64,000 nt of DNA, from positions 123,585 to 187,584 of the forward strand of contig JXTC01000512.1 of the NCBI GenBank assembly GCA_002914845.1, given 5' to 3'. Below are positions 21,484 to 33,603 of the stretch, piece by piece. The stretch's first letter is position 1. The number at the start of each line of letters is the position of its first letter. This stretch comes from Trema orientale (Eukaryota; Streptophyta; Magnoliopsida; Rosales; Cannabaceae). Below the pieces are notes generated by a model. It saw only the letters and a list, made by a program, of their open reading frames with translations, made no database searches and was not told the DNA's origin. The translations under genes were made by a program, and so were the position numbers.

Positions 21484-22720
21484 TTAGTACATGATCATAT
21501 GCATTGTCCCCTTCCCATGTATAAAATATTATTTATGGATAAGCAAGCGACTACTTGCTTACGTTCTTAAACTTATCAACGCAGTAGCTGTGGTATTAAT
21601 GCAGTAGCTGTGTTGAGATTAACAAATGTTCTTGTAGCAGAAACGATAGCTTTTAAGCTTACATCAAAGTCGCATCTAAATTGACAATTATCAGTATTTA
21701 AAATTTGATATTATATATACAGTTAAGTGATATACATATCATCATCTATATGCATGTTCCTATTTCATGCATGAAAGGGTTATATATATACACACAAGGC
21801 CATGTAGTTGAATAGTATGATGGAGGCAGTTGACTAATGAAAAGGAACCAATTGATGATTGTGACAATGAAGTTAATGGAGGTCAATATCATCCACATCA
21901 GTGTAGTAGTACTTTTTAATATTTGAAGGCAGGGGGCTGACATTTTCAGTTCACAAGTTATGGTTTTGCTTAGGTATCGTTAAATTTAAACAATTATAAT
22001 GATAATATTATAACCCCACCCCCACCCCCCAAAAAAAAAAATCAAGATTCTTTCCTTTGGATTACTCGAGCTATATATATTAGCAACATTAACAATTATT
22101 AAGTTGTGTTCAATATTGTATTGCTCATCAGTGAAAGCAAGGTAGTATGTCAATTCCTACGGATGAGGCTTTCAATTCTTAGGATATAAATACCGGTCCC
22201 CAGTAAATAAACAAAGAAAGAAAAATCCAGATATTCAAGGGCAAGTTTGATATTATAAAAACAGCTATAGTACTGATAGTCAATAGCATAAAATGCCAGT
22301 GAAATTAAAGTTATAGCTCTTCAAACAAAAATGTATAAGTACCAATATCAAATTTTGCATTTTGAATAAAATGCACCCCAATTAAGTTTAAAAATAAATA
22401 AATAAATAAATAAAATGCACCCAATTAAATCGATCGACCTTAATTTTTGTCTCGCTAATTTCCTTCCCTTGCCCTTTTGCGGATGATCTAGCCTATTCTT
22501 CTTCTGCTGATTTTTCGTCTTTCACGATCAGCGTTCCATTTTCGTTGAAGCCAGTGCTATAATGTGCATAGCAAAGCCAAAGCATAACAATCATTTTCAT
22601 GAATTTTTCGTGAAATTTTAATTAGATTAGATATAAGTAACTTCTAGTTATCTAGCTACCTAATTAAATTGGACATAAAATATAATTCGTCAAATTGCGA
22701 ACTACAGCACGGGTACATTT
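21484..22720. other. intergenic, no gene recognised
   Basis: Contains a short repeat CGCAGTAGCTGTG/TGCAGTAGCTGTG near 21581-21612, a CCCCACCCCCACCCCCC run followed by poly-A near 22013-22040, and an AAATAAATAAAT microsatellite near 22388-22412. The small open frame at 21746-21943 has no recognisable motif. Confidence 0.5.
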
Positions 22721-23110
22721 ATGCATGAATAAACCTTAATCATTTGCAATTATTGTTAGAATTAATTTGTTGAATAACGACGTACTGCATCAATTGCAAA
22801 GATTCATAATTGTATGTACGTACAAATACATATTCTTAGATGTAATGATATTGTTTCATATAATTGATGTAAAGCTTATACATATTCTTAGATGTAATGA
22901 TATTGTTTCATATAATTGATGTAAAGCTTACACATTTTGTACTAGATTAATAATATAATAAATCATTTACAATTATTGTTAGAATTATGTCGAATAACGA
23001 CCGTATAAAATTCATAACGGTATGTACAAAACAAATGCAATACATACATATATACGGAATGATACTATTTCATATAATCAATATTTATATCTACACATTT
23101 ATATCGGATT
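22721..23110. repeat. 52-bp tandem duplication inside a degenerate ~230-bp repeat
   Basis: A near-perfect 52-bp unit (22829-22880 and 22881-22932) starts CATATTCTTAGATGTAATG. A longer pattern is also repeated: AATTATTGTTAGAATTA, then GAATAACGAC, then TTTCATATAAT, then a TTATAT...GGATTAAT tract. It occurs from about 22740, 22970 and, more diverged, 23570-23720 and 24145-24240. This suggests an old tandem or dispersed repeat. Confidence 0.7.
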
Positions 23111-23220
23111 AATATAGAGAAAACATCGTAAAATAAAATTGTATTTCATTTTTCCGTTTTTACGAAACGCCAATATTTTTAAAAAAATGGAAAAAAATAT
23201 CTTCGAATTTGTTTTTTCTT

Positions 23221-23290
23221 AAGTACACGAACTCAGGACCTTCTACATTGAGAGAAAATATAGTTACCACTGAGCGATATCTGTGATTAC
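23221..23290 (-). mobile_element. possible SINE-like remnant
   Basis: On the minus strand the order CGCTCAGTGGTAACTA then GGTCCTGAGTTCGTGTACT resembles the A and B boxes of a tRNA-derived promoter, followed by a T/A-rich tail. No target-site duplication was found, so it is only a candidate. Confidence 0.35.
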
Positions 23291-23901
23291 AGGAATATTT
23301 TCAATTTCGAGAAGAGGACTTTCTTCTTCAGACTATGTTGATTCCTGCAAAAATTGAAGTGTCTTTCATATACACTTAAAAGGTGACCCATGTGAGTTGC
23401 ACATGGTATTTAATGGATTTTTTGGATGAAAAATTTAGAGCGACAAACAAAAGCCAAGGAAAGACAATGTTAGGGATTTAAAATGCGAAAAATAAAAAGT
23501 TGGGATCTAAATACCAGAAATACTAAATAATAGAATTTTACTGCAGATTACCCAAACCCAAATAGATATAATTAATGGTACTATTTCATAGAATTGACAT
23601 AGAATCTATATATTTATATTGGATTAATGTTGTGCATGGGTAAACCCTAATTACTTCCAATTATTATTAGAATTATTTTATTGGATAACAACCGATTCAA
23701 ATAATTTTTTTGGGACGATATTATGAATGCCAAAATTTATATAAATATTTGATACCAATACATGTGCTATATATGAATTGTCAATGATATTAGAACTTAT
23801 CATAAAAAAATTTAATCACACTCATCATTTAGATTGTGACAACTCACATTATGCCACATGTTTTGGTATAAAAGATTTGGTATAAATCTTGGTATATATA
23901 T

Positions 23902-24043
23902 AGGGGCGTCCCTACGTAGAGTCATGCCTTAATTATCGTTGGATGGGAATCTGTGGGGAATAACGGGAATCTGTGGAGAATCTATTTATATACAGATTCC
24001 CATCCAACGGTGAATAGACAGGGCTCTACGTAGGGGCGCCCCT
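23902..24043. mobile_element. 142-bp hairpin MITE, copy 1
   Basis: Almost entirely an inverted repeat: the left arm AGGGGCGTCCCTACGTAG and the right arm ending CTACGTAGGGGCGCCCCT, with CGTTGGATGGGAATCTGT and its complement further in. It is embedded in a TA repeat on both sides. The same 142 bp occur at 38405-38546 inside a slightly longer element. Confidence 0.85.
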
Positions 24044-24136
24044 ATATATATATATATATATATATTTGTAGTTATCCACTTCTTACGACGTCTACGATCT
24101 TTGAGAGGCAATAATATATATATATATATATATATT
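24044..24136. repeat. TA microsatellites
   Basis: Two long (TA)n tracts separated by about 50 bp, adjoining the hairpin MITE. Confidence 0.85.
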
Positions 24137-24259
24137 ATATTCATGACAATACTACTTCACAAAAATGACAGAGAATCTACACTTATATTGAATTATTTTA
24201 TAACAAAAACATTATATCATTAGTTGATTTAAATAAATTATTACTACTTAGTTAAAGGG

Positions 24260-25344
24260 TTAATAAAAATTGAAGTAGAACCTGGATTTTCTGGACTCAG
24301 CATTACTTGCAAAAGCTTTATCCTCATGATGATTATAAGATTCCATCATCTGGTCAATCAGCTCAAGGTCAAATGGCTTCAAATCTGCGCTTTCTTCCAA
24401 AGTCGACTGATAAATGTACCCATCATGTTCAGACTTCTTATCACCACCCCATGTAATTAACAGATCCACAAAAATACACATAAATCAGTCTTATGTTTAT
24501 TGTGCGAAACAAATTAAAACATAACATCAAAAGCTACTTAAATTAAAATAATTGATATCTAGGGTGGTAGAAATTTTTTTTTTTATAACATTAGCTATCA
24601 TTTCATAATCGAACAATATCTTATAAAATTCAAACACTATGTTATGTATAAAATCTAAAAATGCAGATTATCAATTGGAGCACACCCAAAACTATGCACC
24701 AATACTAATTAGGGAATCTATAAAGAACAAAAATCATAAATAAACTATAAAAATATGTGCATTTGGATACTTATATAAAATTCAATACTAAATATCCTTA
24801 CTAGGTCAACAATTTCTTGCGGAAACCGGAAACCATCAAGATCAGATGTCTGATCATCATGATGAAGGAACTGAGCAGATGGTCCAGATGAGGGTGACAT
24901 GATAGTGGTAGTACTAATACTCGTATTAATGCTGAAAGGGTGTCGTTTCATGTCCAGATCCTGTCGTTTGAGAATATTATTCTCCCTCTCCCTATAATAG
25001 GCGAGGTGTTGGTTGACAGTCCTGAGTTGCTTCTCATGAAAAGACAACTGGGATCTGAGGGTTCGGAGAACACCGTAACAGCCGCGCACCGGATCGCTCC
25101 TCCTGGCGTTGCCCTCCAAAAGGATGGAGTCTGCGGTGGCTTGTCGTTGGTCAGGCTCCACCGCGGCCATGATCCGGTATATGTTGCTTGTACCGAAAAC
25201 CCTGTGAGCATTTTTGTATTCTTTGAATTTCCTAGCTGGAAAATAGGGAGCCAGTTCGCATCTCTCCTCGCATTTCTTCCTTTGGTGCCTACACCCAGCG
25301 CAGGGTTGGTGAACCCTTTGGTCACTTGCCCTACTGACAGCCAT
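24260..25344 (-). CDS. LOB-domain (LBD/AS2-like) transcription factor
   Basis: A nuclear plant-specific DNA-binding protein. Proposed exons on the minus strand: 25344-24802 (181 codons) and 24436-24260 (58 residues plus stop), about 239 residues in all. The donor reads CTA|GTAAGG; the acceptor is less certain (GATAAG|AAG). The LOB domain shows the zinc-finger-like C-x2-C-x6-C-x3-C (C15, C18, C25, C29 in CAGCRHQRKKCEERC), then NAHRVFGTSNI and the conserved DPVRGCYGVL near 84-93. After it comes a heptad-leucine segment (LRTLRSQLSFHEKQLRTVNQ) that serves dimerisation in this family. The rest is Ser/Thr-rich, then acidic. Family members act in lateral organ and root development. The subgroup may be close to LBD22, but I am not certain. 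The intron start is inferred; the unspliced frame would add 18 unlikely residues. Confidence 0.88.
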
Positions 25345-25411
25345 GATTATTATAAAATAATTAATTATTATTTTGAAGATGAATAGATTTAGGTTGAAGA
25401 AGATCTATGTG

Positions 25412-25420
25412 TATATATAG
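25412..25420 (-). promoter_or_regulatory. TATA box of the LOB-domain gene
   Basis: On the minus strand CTATATATAC lies about 70 bp upstream of the start codon, a normal distance for a plant core promoter with a short leader. Confidence 0.6.
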
Positions 25421-25864
25421 GGTAATGGGGACTGAAATACGTATTAATTAATAGAGAAGGGGTCAAGTTAAAAAGTGGGTCTTAGAAAGATTTTTGACAA
25501 ATGAGTTGGATAGTCACAGATTTCGTTAAAGATTTTGGTGTATGAGATTTAATTGGCTCAGGTTATAAATTTGGACAAAAACCCAGATTTTTTTCCCCTT
25601 TTTGGGCAATTGGTAACTGAATGACCTTGGCGTTTTAAGGAGCCAATTGTCATGTTAGGCGTATCTCAAAAAAAACAAAAAAACAAAAAAACAAAAATCA
25701 TGTATTGTTAGGTCACAAACGTTCGCAATTTTTTTTCACCAAACACTCATTTAATTAGGATTTTTGCAAGTCCAAAAAAATTTAAAAAAAAAAAAGAAAT
25801 TCGTTTTGGAAAGAACTAAACCAAGTTTTCTTTTTATGATTGTTCTAGTTATCAATTTTGAAAA

Positions 25865-26363
25865 GAGTTTTTGGCATAGTTGCCTACTGGATTTTTCTTC
25901 GATTGGCAATGTAGCTCCTGAGTTAAATTTTTTTGCAATTAATCCCTTAAATTTTCAAAACACTAGCAATTAACTTCAAACTGCTAAGGACTGTTAAATT
26001 ATAGACAGAAATGACATGTGCTAGTCATGTGATGCATTCTTTAGAGGTGTAAATGGTATTTCCTTAAATAGTCATTTATTTGGGATGAAAATAAAAAGAA
26101 ATTTAAAAAATTTGGTTAAAAAAAAAATTAAAATTCAAACTTCTTAATTTTTACCAAAATTTTTTAAATTTCTTTTTATTTTCACCATAAATAAATGAGT
26201 ACTTAAGAAAATACCATTTCCGTCCATAATTTAACAGCCCTTAACAGTTTGGAGTTGATTGCCATTTTTTTGATAATTTAAGGGGTTAATTGCAAAATAA
26301 TTTAATTTAGGGGCTATATTGCTAATTCACAAAAAATTCAAGAGGCAACCATGCCAAAAACCC
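25865..26363. mobile_element. 499-bp fold-back element, MULE-like
   Basis: Both halves are nearly complementary. The left end begins GAGTTTTTGGCATAGTTGCC; the right end in reverse complement begins GGGTTTTTGGCATGGTTGCC. The match continues through GCAATTAACCCCTTAAATT-like, TGTTAAATTATGGACGGAAATG-like and AAAATAAAAAGAAATTTAAA segments to the centre near 26115. The flanking 9-mers TTTTGAAAA (25856-25864) and TTTTAAAAA (26364-26372) differ at one base, which fits the 9-bp duplication of Mutator-like elements. No transposase. Transcribed RNA would form a ~240-bp hairpin. Confidence 0.87.
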
Positions 26364-26372
26364 TTTTAAAAA

Positions 26373-26729
26373 TATATACTGCCAATCTATAGTTAGTCAG
26401 AAATTCAATTGCTATTGCTACCATTTAAAGTTTATGATTTAATTTATAGAAATAATGGTAGGTCCTGAGGCTAATAAAGTTTTTTCTTATCGATTCTGTG
26501 ACTGTCTTGGTCTGGGCCTTTTTTTTTTTTTTCCCCCTTCCTTAAACATATATTTTACTATATATGATTCTAACAAAATTCGCATATATACTATCGAATA
26601 AAGGAAGCTCGCTAAGTTTAACTTTTTAGGTGATTCAGATATTACACTTCCAATACAAGAGGATATATAATTGCGTTATAATAAACCAATACATAAAAAT
26701 TGAATCACAAACAACTAATATATATATAT
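26373..26729. other. intergenic, no gene recognised
   Basis: AT-rich, with a poly-T/poly-C run near 26518-26540. Nothing was recognised. Confidence 0.5.
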
Positions 26730-26944
26730 GGTTCTCAATCCAATAAATATATATTTTTTTATCTCATATCTATAACGGCTATTATAATTTGAGTAGTTAG
26801 AAAAATAAAAATAAAAATAAATACTTATTATTTAATGATTCTTTTATCTACCTTTTACCATGAAAAGACATGTGTGATGAATTTTTATTAGGTAAAACAA
26901 TACCTATAGATAGGTAAAAAAAAAATACCTACTGGATTAGTGCC
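26730..26944 (+). mobile_element. MITE family 1, copy f
   Basis: Well preserved: left end GGTTCTCAATCCAATAAAT, then TTTGAGTAGTTAGAAAAAT, TACCATGAAAAGACATGTG and CCTATAGATAGGTAAAAAA, and right end ACCTACTGGATTAGTGCC. TA repeats lie on both sides. It lacks part of the left-half segment present in copy h. Confidence 0.8.
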
Positions 26945-27798
26945 ATATATATATATATAGGATTAGGCTGTAGTCCACAATGTAAAATTTGGTGACTAAT
27001 CACCCACATAAAAGTAAAAGACATGTAATATTGTTATTTCCTTAAGTAACATGAGAATTTTATTTAGGTAACAAACTAAGTCCCAATAAAGTAATATTTT
27101 TGGGAAAAGAATACAACATAGCTTAACAAATATTCAAAAAATTGCACATTAATTTTTTCTTAGGAACGACTAATGATTATTTTAAATCAAAATTAAATTA
27201 TGTTGCCGCATATTTTTTACTTGATAATTTTATTATATTACTACACGATTATAATACTATACTTATAACTATTGATGACCGTTTAACTATTTCTAACCAA
27301 CTAAAAAAATGAAATCCCAGTTATACTGTAAGGCATCTAATTTTGTGTTGAAAAAAAAAGATACCTTATATGTTTTTTCTTTTTGCCATAATTCAACACT
27401 AGTGAAAAATATAGCCAATTATTTACGTATGTAAGAGATTAAATATTTATATACCAAATGACTGATACAAAGATAACAAAAATAGAAAAAAGAGAAAGAA
27501 AAAATTGTCCTAGTATATTGTAGTACCGTGTAACTTTTGCATAGAAAATTAAAGTTTTTCTACTATTAATAATGTAATACCCCCTAGTTTAACTATATTA
27601 TCATATACAGTTAAACTATGAAGTATTATTCTTTATTAAACCATATCTTTAATTTTATAAAAAAGTGAGCAAATTTGAACTTTTCAAAATCTTTAAACAA
27701 AAGCAACTACATGGCATTTCTTGCTGAAAGTATCTTTACAAAATGTACAATCAAAAGAAATTTTCATCAGTCTATTTTGCTATCAGTAGTAATATTTA
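26945..27798. other. intergenic, no gene recognised
   Basis: AT-rich, with no coding, RNA or terminal-repeat signal that I could support. Confidence 0.5.
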
Positions 27799-30216
27799 CA
27801 TCACACCCAAAATATTACAATACAAAAATATCACCCACAGGTTAAGCTCGTCCATATCTATATGATCATGGCGCCAAAAGGTAATCCAGGTAACCAGCTA
27901 GTCAACACCTAAATGTGCTTCTTTATTTGCATCACAAGACTAAAATGAGCTAAAGCTCAGTAAGTAAAAACTATACATGCTTATATATGCTTTAAAAACT
28001 CATCAAGTTCCCATTATATATTTTTCTTTTTTAAACATTTGAGTTCATGTATTTTCTTTAAAAACTATTCATCGTTGGGTCCCTTAGCATATTACTAGTC
28101 CCGTAAGTCGATAGGTCGTGATAATATTGTGCGAAAACTCTGGCCAAGAGTAAAAATAAGGTGCGACCGTTGTGTGAGATTTTTTGAAAACTCATTCCCT
28201 CATCACATGGGCATCTCACACCGCGCTAATATTGTCCAGCTTCAACGAGACACATCATAAGATCCACAAGTCCCACTTCAACGGAAGAGTCTGCATCAAT
28301 AGACTTACCTACCCAGCTCCGATAGACTAGCAATTATAGTCAAAACTTATCTTATAAAATTAGTATAATGATACTCACTTTTAAATACTCTGTAATGAAT
28401 AAGTTTCACATATAACGACATCTTCTATGTAGTACTTGTGATACAGTTGTAAGTCTTTACTTACCTTGTGTCTTGAATAGAAATTGATAGTGGAAAAGGT
28501 CAATATCCTCTACAAACTAGTGTACTAATCACCTGTCATAAATTTCTATTATTTAAGATACACATTTTGCCAAAAGAATGCATCAAGGTACTTGAATAAG
28601 AACGAAATCAGAACTCTCACCAAATTAGGAAACTTGTTCATAAAATGACCCGAAAGCATACAAATCACCTGAGGTACTTAACAGCTAATAACATTGAAAA
28701 CTATTCAAAAGTATCAAAATATGAATAATAGTTCATTAGTATAAAAATGATCCAAAATGGCACATAATTTTGTAAAAAGTAATCTATTTGCCTCTAGATA
28801 GTACCATTTGATTTTAAAAATATTTGGACAGCACCTCCCCTATTTCTAGGACACTCCCACATGATTAAAATCATAGTTTTAAACCTGTAATAATATTTTA
28901 CAAGCCAATTTTCATATATACACCTCAGAGAGAATTTCTTAAAATGACATAAGCATATTTGAACTCTTTTTTAGTTTAAACAAAGTTTAAAACAATTTGT
29001 GCACTTACCTATGGCTACAAACAGTAATTGAATTAATGGAATACATAATAGGATCTATGATATACACATTGCAAGTTGAGAAAATCAGATTACAAGTATA
29101 GAAAACTTAATCCACCCATGAAAATACTTGAATCTACAATTAGCAAACTTGGGGTTCTAGGTGTAACTTTAATTCTCTACTTAAATTCTATAATTCTAAC
29201 AATAAATTACAATTCATAGGACCTCTATTTCTCAAATAAGAGTTGTGGTTTAAGAGTTGCAGTAAGAGAAAATTACAAATTCAAAATCTCACATAAACCT
29301 CATCTTGACTAGTTTGAGCTTTTACTGAAACTCTTACCTTCTACCTCCACTAAACTGATTCTCAAGACTTCGAAATAGATTTGAGGACTCAAGAACACTT
29401 GAAAGAACCATTATTTAAGTGGTAGCAAGTGGAGGATTGAAATTAGAAAATAAAACCTAAGAAGAAAAACTGGTAGAATTACCTTGACTAGTTTGGATCA
29501 ATCTCATTTTTTAAAGCTCCAACTTGAGTTCTACCACTTGAAAACTCTTGAATATAGCTAAGAGAAGTTGAGAAAAGTCTAGAAAGAAGCTAGAGAGTTT
29601 CAGGTCATGGTTAGATAGAAAGGAGAAGAAAATAGCCAGATTTGGTCTAAAAGTGACACTTAATATCTAAGAAATGACATAACTTAAATTTTAAGGGATA
29701 TTTTTAGTATTTTACATCATTACTTTCCATATGTCTAGCTTAAAACACACTTACCTTACTCACCACATTGCTGGTCATTCTCATACACCCAAGTATAGAC
29801 AAAGTTGGTAAATCCCAGCTTAGAAAGTGAAAACTAGTCATACTTTGACTCATGATCTCATGTGACAAGTCTTATTATAATATAGTAGAACCTAGCCCCA
29901 TAACCAATCATTGAATATGAAAATAAGTCAATTAGACTCCAATTAATAATACAAACATAGTATTAGCACTCAATTATTAGAATCACAAAAATGACATTAC
30001 GCGATTAAGCTGAATCTAAGCTAGCTTAGTGCAATAAACATAAATCAGTGTCGTGAATGCCACCTCGTGCTTATCTAGAACTAACAAAGAAAAAGCTATA
30101 AATGAGTCATAAACAATGAATTAAAGCTATTTGACGTGTCAAACACACAGTGAATTTAGCTCCAAAAAGCCTGAAAGATGCATTTTACCGAAAACTACCA
30201 TTTGACTATGTTATCA
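27799..30216 (-). mobile_element. probable long LTR (solo), minus orientation
   Basis: About 2.4 kb without coding potential. Read on the minus strand it has features of long plant LTRs: a start near TGATAACATAGTCAAATGG, a GCACGAGGTGGCATTCACGAC segment (motif GAGGTGGCATTC), a CT/GA-rich transcribed-looking middle, TTACTGAGCTTTAGCTCA, and an end near TATTTTGGGTGTGATG. The two ends are imperfect and the flanking AATATT repeat (27791 and 30219) is low-complexity, so the borders are approximate and the call is tentative. It may be Gypsy-type. Confidence 0.45.
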
Positions 30217-30748
30217 ACAAATATTATTTTAATATATATATACACAGTATTGCATTCATAAAGATATTCTTTATTCTTTTAGCATACTGAGCCCTCTCTT
30301 TCTGAGGGTATTGAACCTTTACACTATATTGGGACATTTCGACAATCATCAGTATAATACCATATGTATAAAAGCACATAACATAAGGAATGAGCATATT
30401 TTCATGAAATTGATATTAATGACTTCTAGATGCCTAATATTCAATAGGAACATGTTTATTATTGGCTTAGTATGCATGTGAGAATATTGAGCACCACAAA
30501 TAAATTTGAAATTTTGTAAATTATATTGTGAATTGCAAAAGCTTGCATATATAAATAGATAATATTTTCATGAAATAAACGAACATACTTCGTTTCACCA
30601 ATTCCCATCTATATGATGTACATGTAAAAATAAATATAGTACCATTAGCACATCATTACTCATCTATTAGATCTTATTATAATAAATTATAATTGAGAAT
30701 TCATGCAACAAAAACAAATATTATATTTTTCTTTATAAATGAAAATAT
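30217..30748. other. intergenic spacer between two LTR-like blocks
   Basis: AT-rich, no gene or repeat recognised. It separates two long non-coding retroelement remnants that lie in opposite orientation. Confidence 0.5.
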
Positions 30749-33068
30749 TGTAAGAACCTAAATTTTTAGAGGTTAAAATTGTAATTTTGAATTAGGGGTA
30801 ATTTCGTAAATTTACAAATTTGGAATTTAAAATTTAAAATTTCTAGAGTGCATCTAGATTGTATTGTGGGCTAGATTCGTAAGGGTAAAAATGTTAGAAA
30901 CGTTTGAAAACAAGGACTAAAAAGTAATTTTTGAAGGGTGAAAAAGAAAGAAAATTGAATAAACCGAGCTAAAGTGCAAATTCTGAAATGGTACCTGTCG
31001 AACCAGAAGCTGGCACGTGTCCCACTAGTCTGACATTTGTCTTTAAATCCCCAAACTCCTCATTCTTCTTCACGCAAGTCTCCCAAGGAGCTCTCTCGGT
31101 CACTGTTCATTCGCCGCCACACCGCCGCACTATGCTACCGATGCATCGGCTAGCGTCTCGTCACCGGTCATCGTTTCAACGCACCTCTAACATGTGCAGC
31201 CTCTACTCGACGTCATTGATCACTTCGACCGGTGGCTGCCGGCAACTCATTGCCGATTAGTATTTTCCGATTTAACGATTTTTAAAGTTTAAAAAATGAC
31301 ATTTTTGTAATTATTTTTATAAAGTTATTTTTATGGCCATGAAAGTTATATAAAGTGATAGAAGAGATTGAATCATGAATAAGTATAGTAGTATTGTGCT
31401 GAATTGAAATTCGGAGACAGGAGAATATTTGAATTGAAAACGTTGGTATTTTTTTTTTTTGGAACACAAAGTGGTATTTTTGCAAACCAATGGGGCCCAA
31501 AAATTTGTTACTATTCAGATTGGGCCTCGGGCTGAGATTAGAAAGTGATATTTTCAAAATATTTATGAAAAGATGGTATTTTTATAAATAATCAGCATAG
31601 TGGACACTTGTAAATATTTTTGAAAAGTGATATTTTTGAAACTTTCAGAATTAAGGCCCAATTAATGCCCGAGACTTCAAATTTAGATTTAATGAGGTCA
31701 AGAAACGAGTTTTGATATAATATTGATATGTTTCTTCGTGACACTAATTCTGAGACACGAGACTCGTGAAGTCTGTTTCGGCTCGAACTCAAATTTGTCG
31801 AGTTATATATCTAACCTAGTTAATTTGGACGTAGGAACACAATAGTGTTGTTCGTTTTACCATATGAGGCTCCGTTGGAAAAGTCACCCGTCAAAGCGAG
31901 CAAACGGAATTTGTGAAAACCACATTTTGTGCATTAAAACAATCAACGAGAGTTTCTACAAGCATCAGTAGCTTAGTATAGCTACCATTTCGAGGTAAGG
32001 GATTCAATTATCATTTTTTTCATTTTTTTATAACATGTGATTATAACATTTTGTGATAATATGGAGTGCTCTGGATGGTTTTATGAATAGTTTTGTGCAT
32101 GATTAATTTTTGGGTTTGACTAAAAATACATGTATTATGTTATTAAAATTGTTAAGGGCACAAAACAACTTTTATTAAAAATTAGAGCATGTTTGGTATG
32201 TTACTGCATGGTCATTTATACCTCCTCACATATTGCACATACCATAGAATCACGCATGAGGTCCATATTAGGCATCACAGTATTTAGTAGGCGGCCAGCA
32301 CCTTCGCCCTCAGTGGGAGCTCGTAATCCTGCACGGGGTCTTCTGATTACCCCCACTCGATAGGTGTAGGCATTTAGTTACCCGTCTGATTCAATAGGTA
32401 TAGACACATGGGTGTCCCTTCGATTTTTTGGGATAGGTATCAGGCGGAGAGTACTTAGTACACGCAATATGAGTTACTCTGATTTCGCGATGAGAGGATG
32501 TGAGTTCATTGGATGGGTTGATTTGTGATATGTGCACTATGGTTTTTCTATATGATTTCTTTATGGTTTTCATTATGGCTTTTGATCATGATTTTCAATA
32601 TATAGTCATTTTAATTTTCAGATATTTTGTGAATTGTTTTTAGAACAACTAACCATGCAGGGTTTTTAGAATTAAATGATTTTCAAAAAGGTAATTGGGT
32701 ATTCTACTGAGTATTTCATGCTCATTTCCCTATTTTCCCTCCTTAGGTGGTGGTGTTCAGTATGACTTTGGTAACACAGGAGCAGAATGACTTGGAAGGA
32801 AAGCTTAATTATTATTTAGTAGTTGGTAACTACTTAGAGACCTCTAATTTAAATATCTTAAATTTATATAAACAATCATAACGATGATAGTGATGATGCT
32901 TGGATTTGTTTTATAAAATTTTATTAACAATCTATGTCTAATAGTGATCACAAAACTGTGAGAATTTACACTTAAAATTATATCTTTTAAAAATTTTCTA
33001 AAACTATTTTTAAATTTTTACTTGTGAAATTCCCTTTTTATTACTGGTCCGGGTTTTAAGTCGTGACA
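30749..33068 (+). mobile_element. solo LTR, probably Gypsy (2,320 bp)
   Basis: Starts TGTAAGAACCTAAATTTTTA and ends GGTTTTAAGTCGTGACA, the TG...CA form of an LTR. The flanking 5-mers AATAT (30744-30748) and AATGT (33069-33073) match at four of five bases. The beginning (AGGGGTAATTTCGTAA, GAGTGCATCTAGAT) and the end (GTCCGGGTTTTAAGTCGTGACA region) resemble long LTRs of plant Gypsy chromoviruses. The GC-rich part at 30990-31260 holds an incidental 90-residue open frame with no domain. No internal retrotransposon sequence adjoins either side, so it is a solo LTR. Confidence 0.72.
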
Positions 33069-33336
33069 AATGTTATATTATTTTTTACACAGCAACCTCC
33101 TCAACGATTCTCCCTCAAAAAAAAAAAAAAAAAACTCCTCAACTGGTTGCAATTTTTGGCCAGTCAGTTACAATTTGTGGACTACCTTTACCATTATACT
33201 ATTTTCAACCGTTAGATAAAAGTCAACTCATGCTTTTTCATTGTCTATTAGCTTTAACAGTAAGACTGATAATGAGTGACTCGTTCCCAAAACTAACTAT
33301 GAGGGACTGTATCCTTGACACATATATATATATATA

Positions 33337-33555
33337 GGCACCAATCTAATAGGTATTTGTTTTGTACCTATGGATAGATATTATTTTTTCCAATTTAAAT
33401 CCATCACGCACGTCCTTTTATGATAAAAATTGTAGAGAGAAAAATATTAAATAATGGGTATTTATTTTTATTATTTTTCTTCTGATTACCTAAATTATGG
33501 TAACTGTTAGATTATAATTCAATAACTAAAAAAAATACCTACTGGATTAGGAACC
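33337..33555 (-). mobile_element. MITE family 1, copy g
   Basis: Reverse orientation and well preserved: it begins GGCACCAATCTAATAGG and ends ACCTACTGGATTAGGAACC. It lies head to head with copy h across a 48-bp palindromic TA/CATA spacer, so the two copies together form a ~515-bp inverted repeat. Confidence 0.82.
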
Positions 33556-33603
33556 ATATATGTATATGTATATATATGCAGATACATATACATATATGTA
33601 TAT

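Noticed and set aside
24940-25386. 148-residue plus-strand frame
   Set aside because: Antisense shadow of the LOB-domain exon.
30988-31260. 90-residue open frame in a GC-rich patch
   Set aside because: Inside the Gypsy-like solo LTR; no domain seen.
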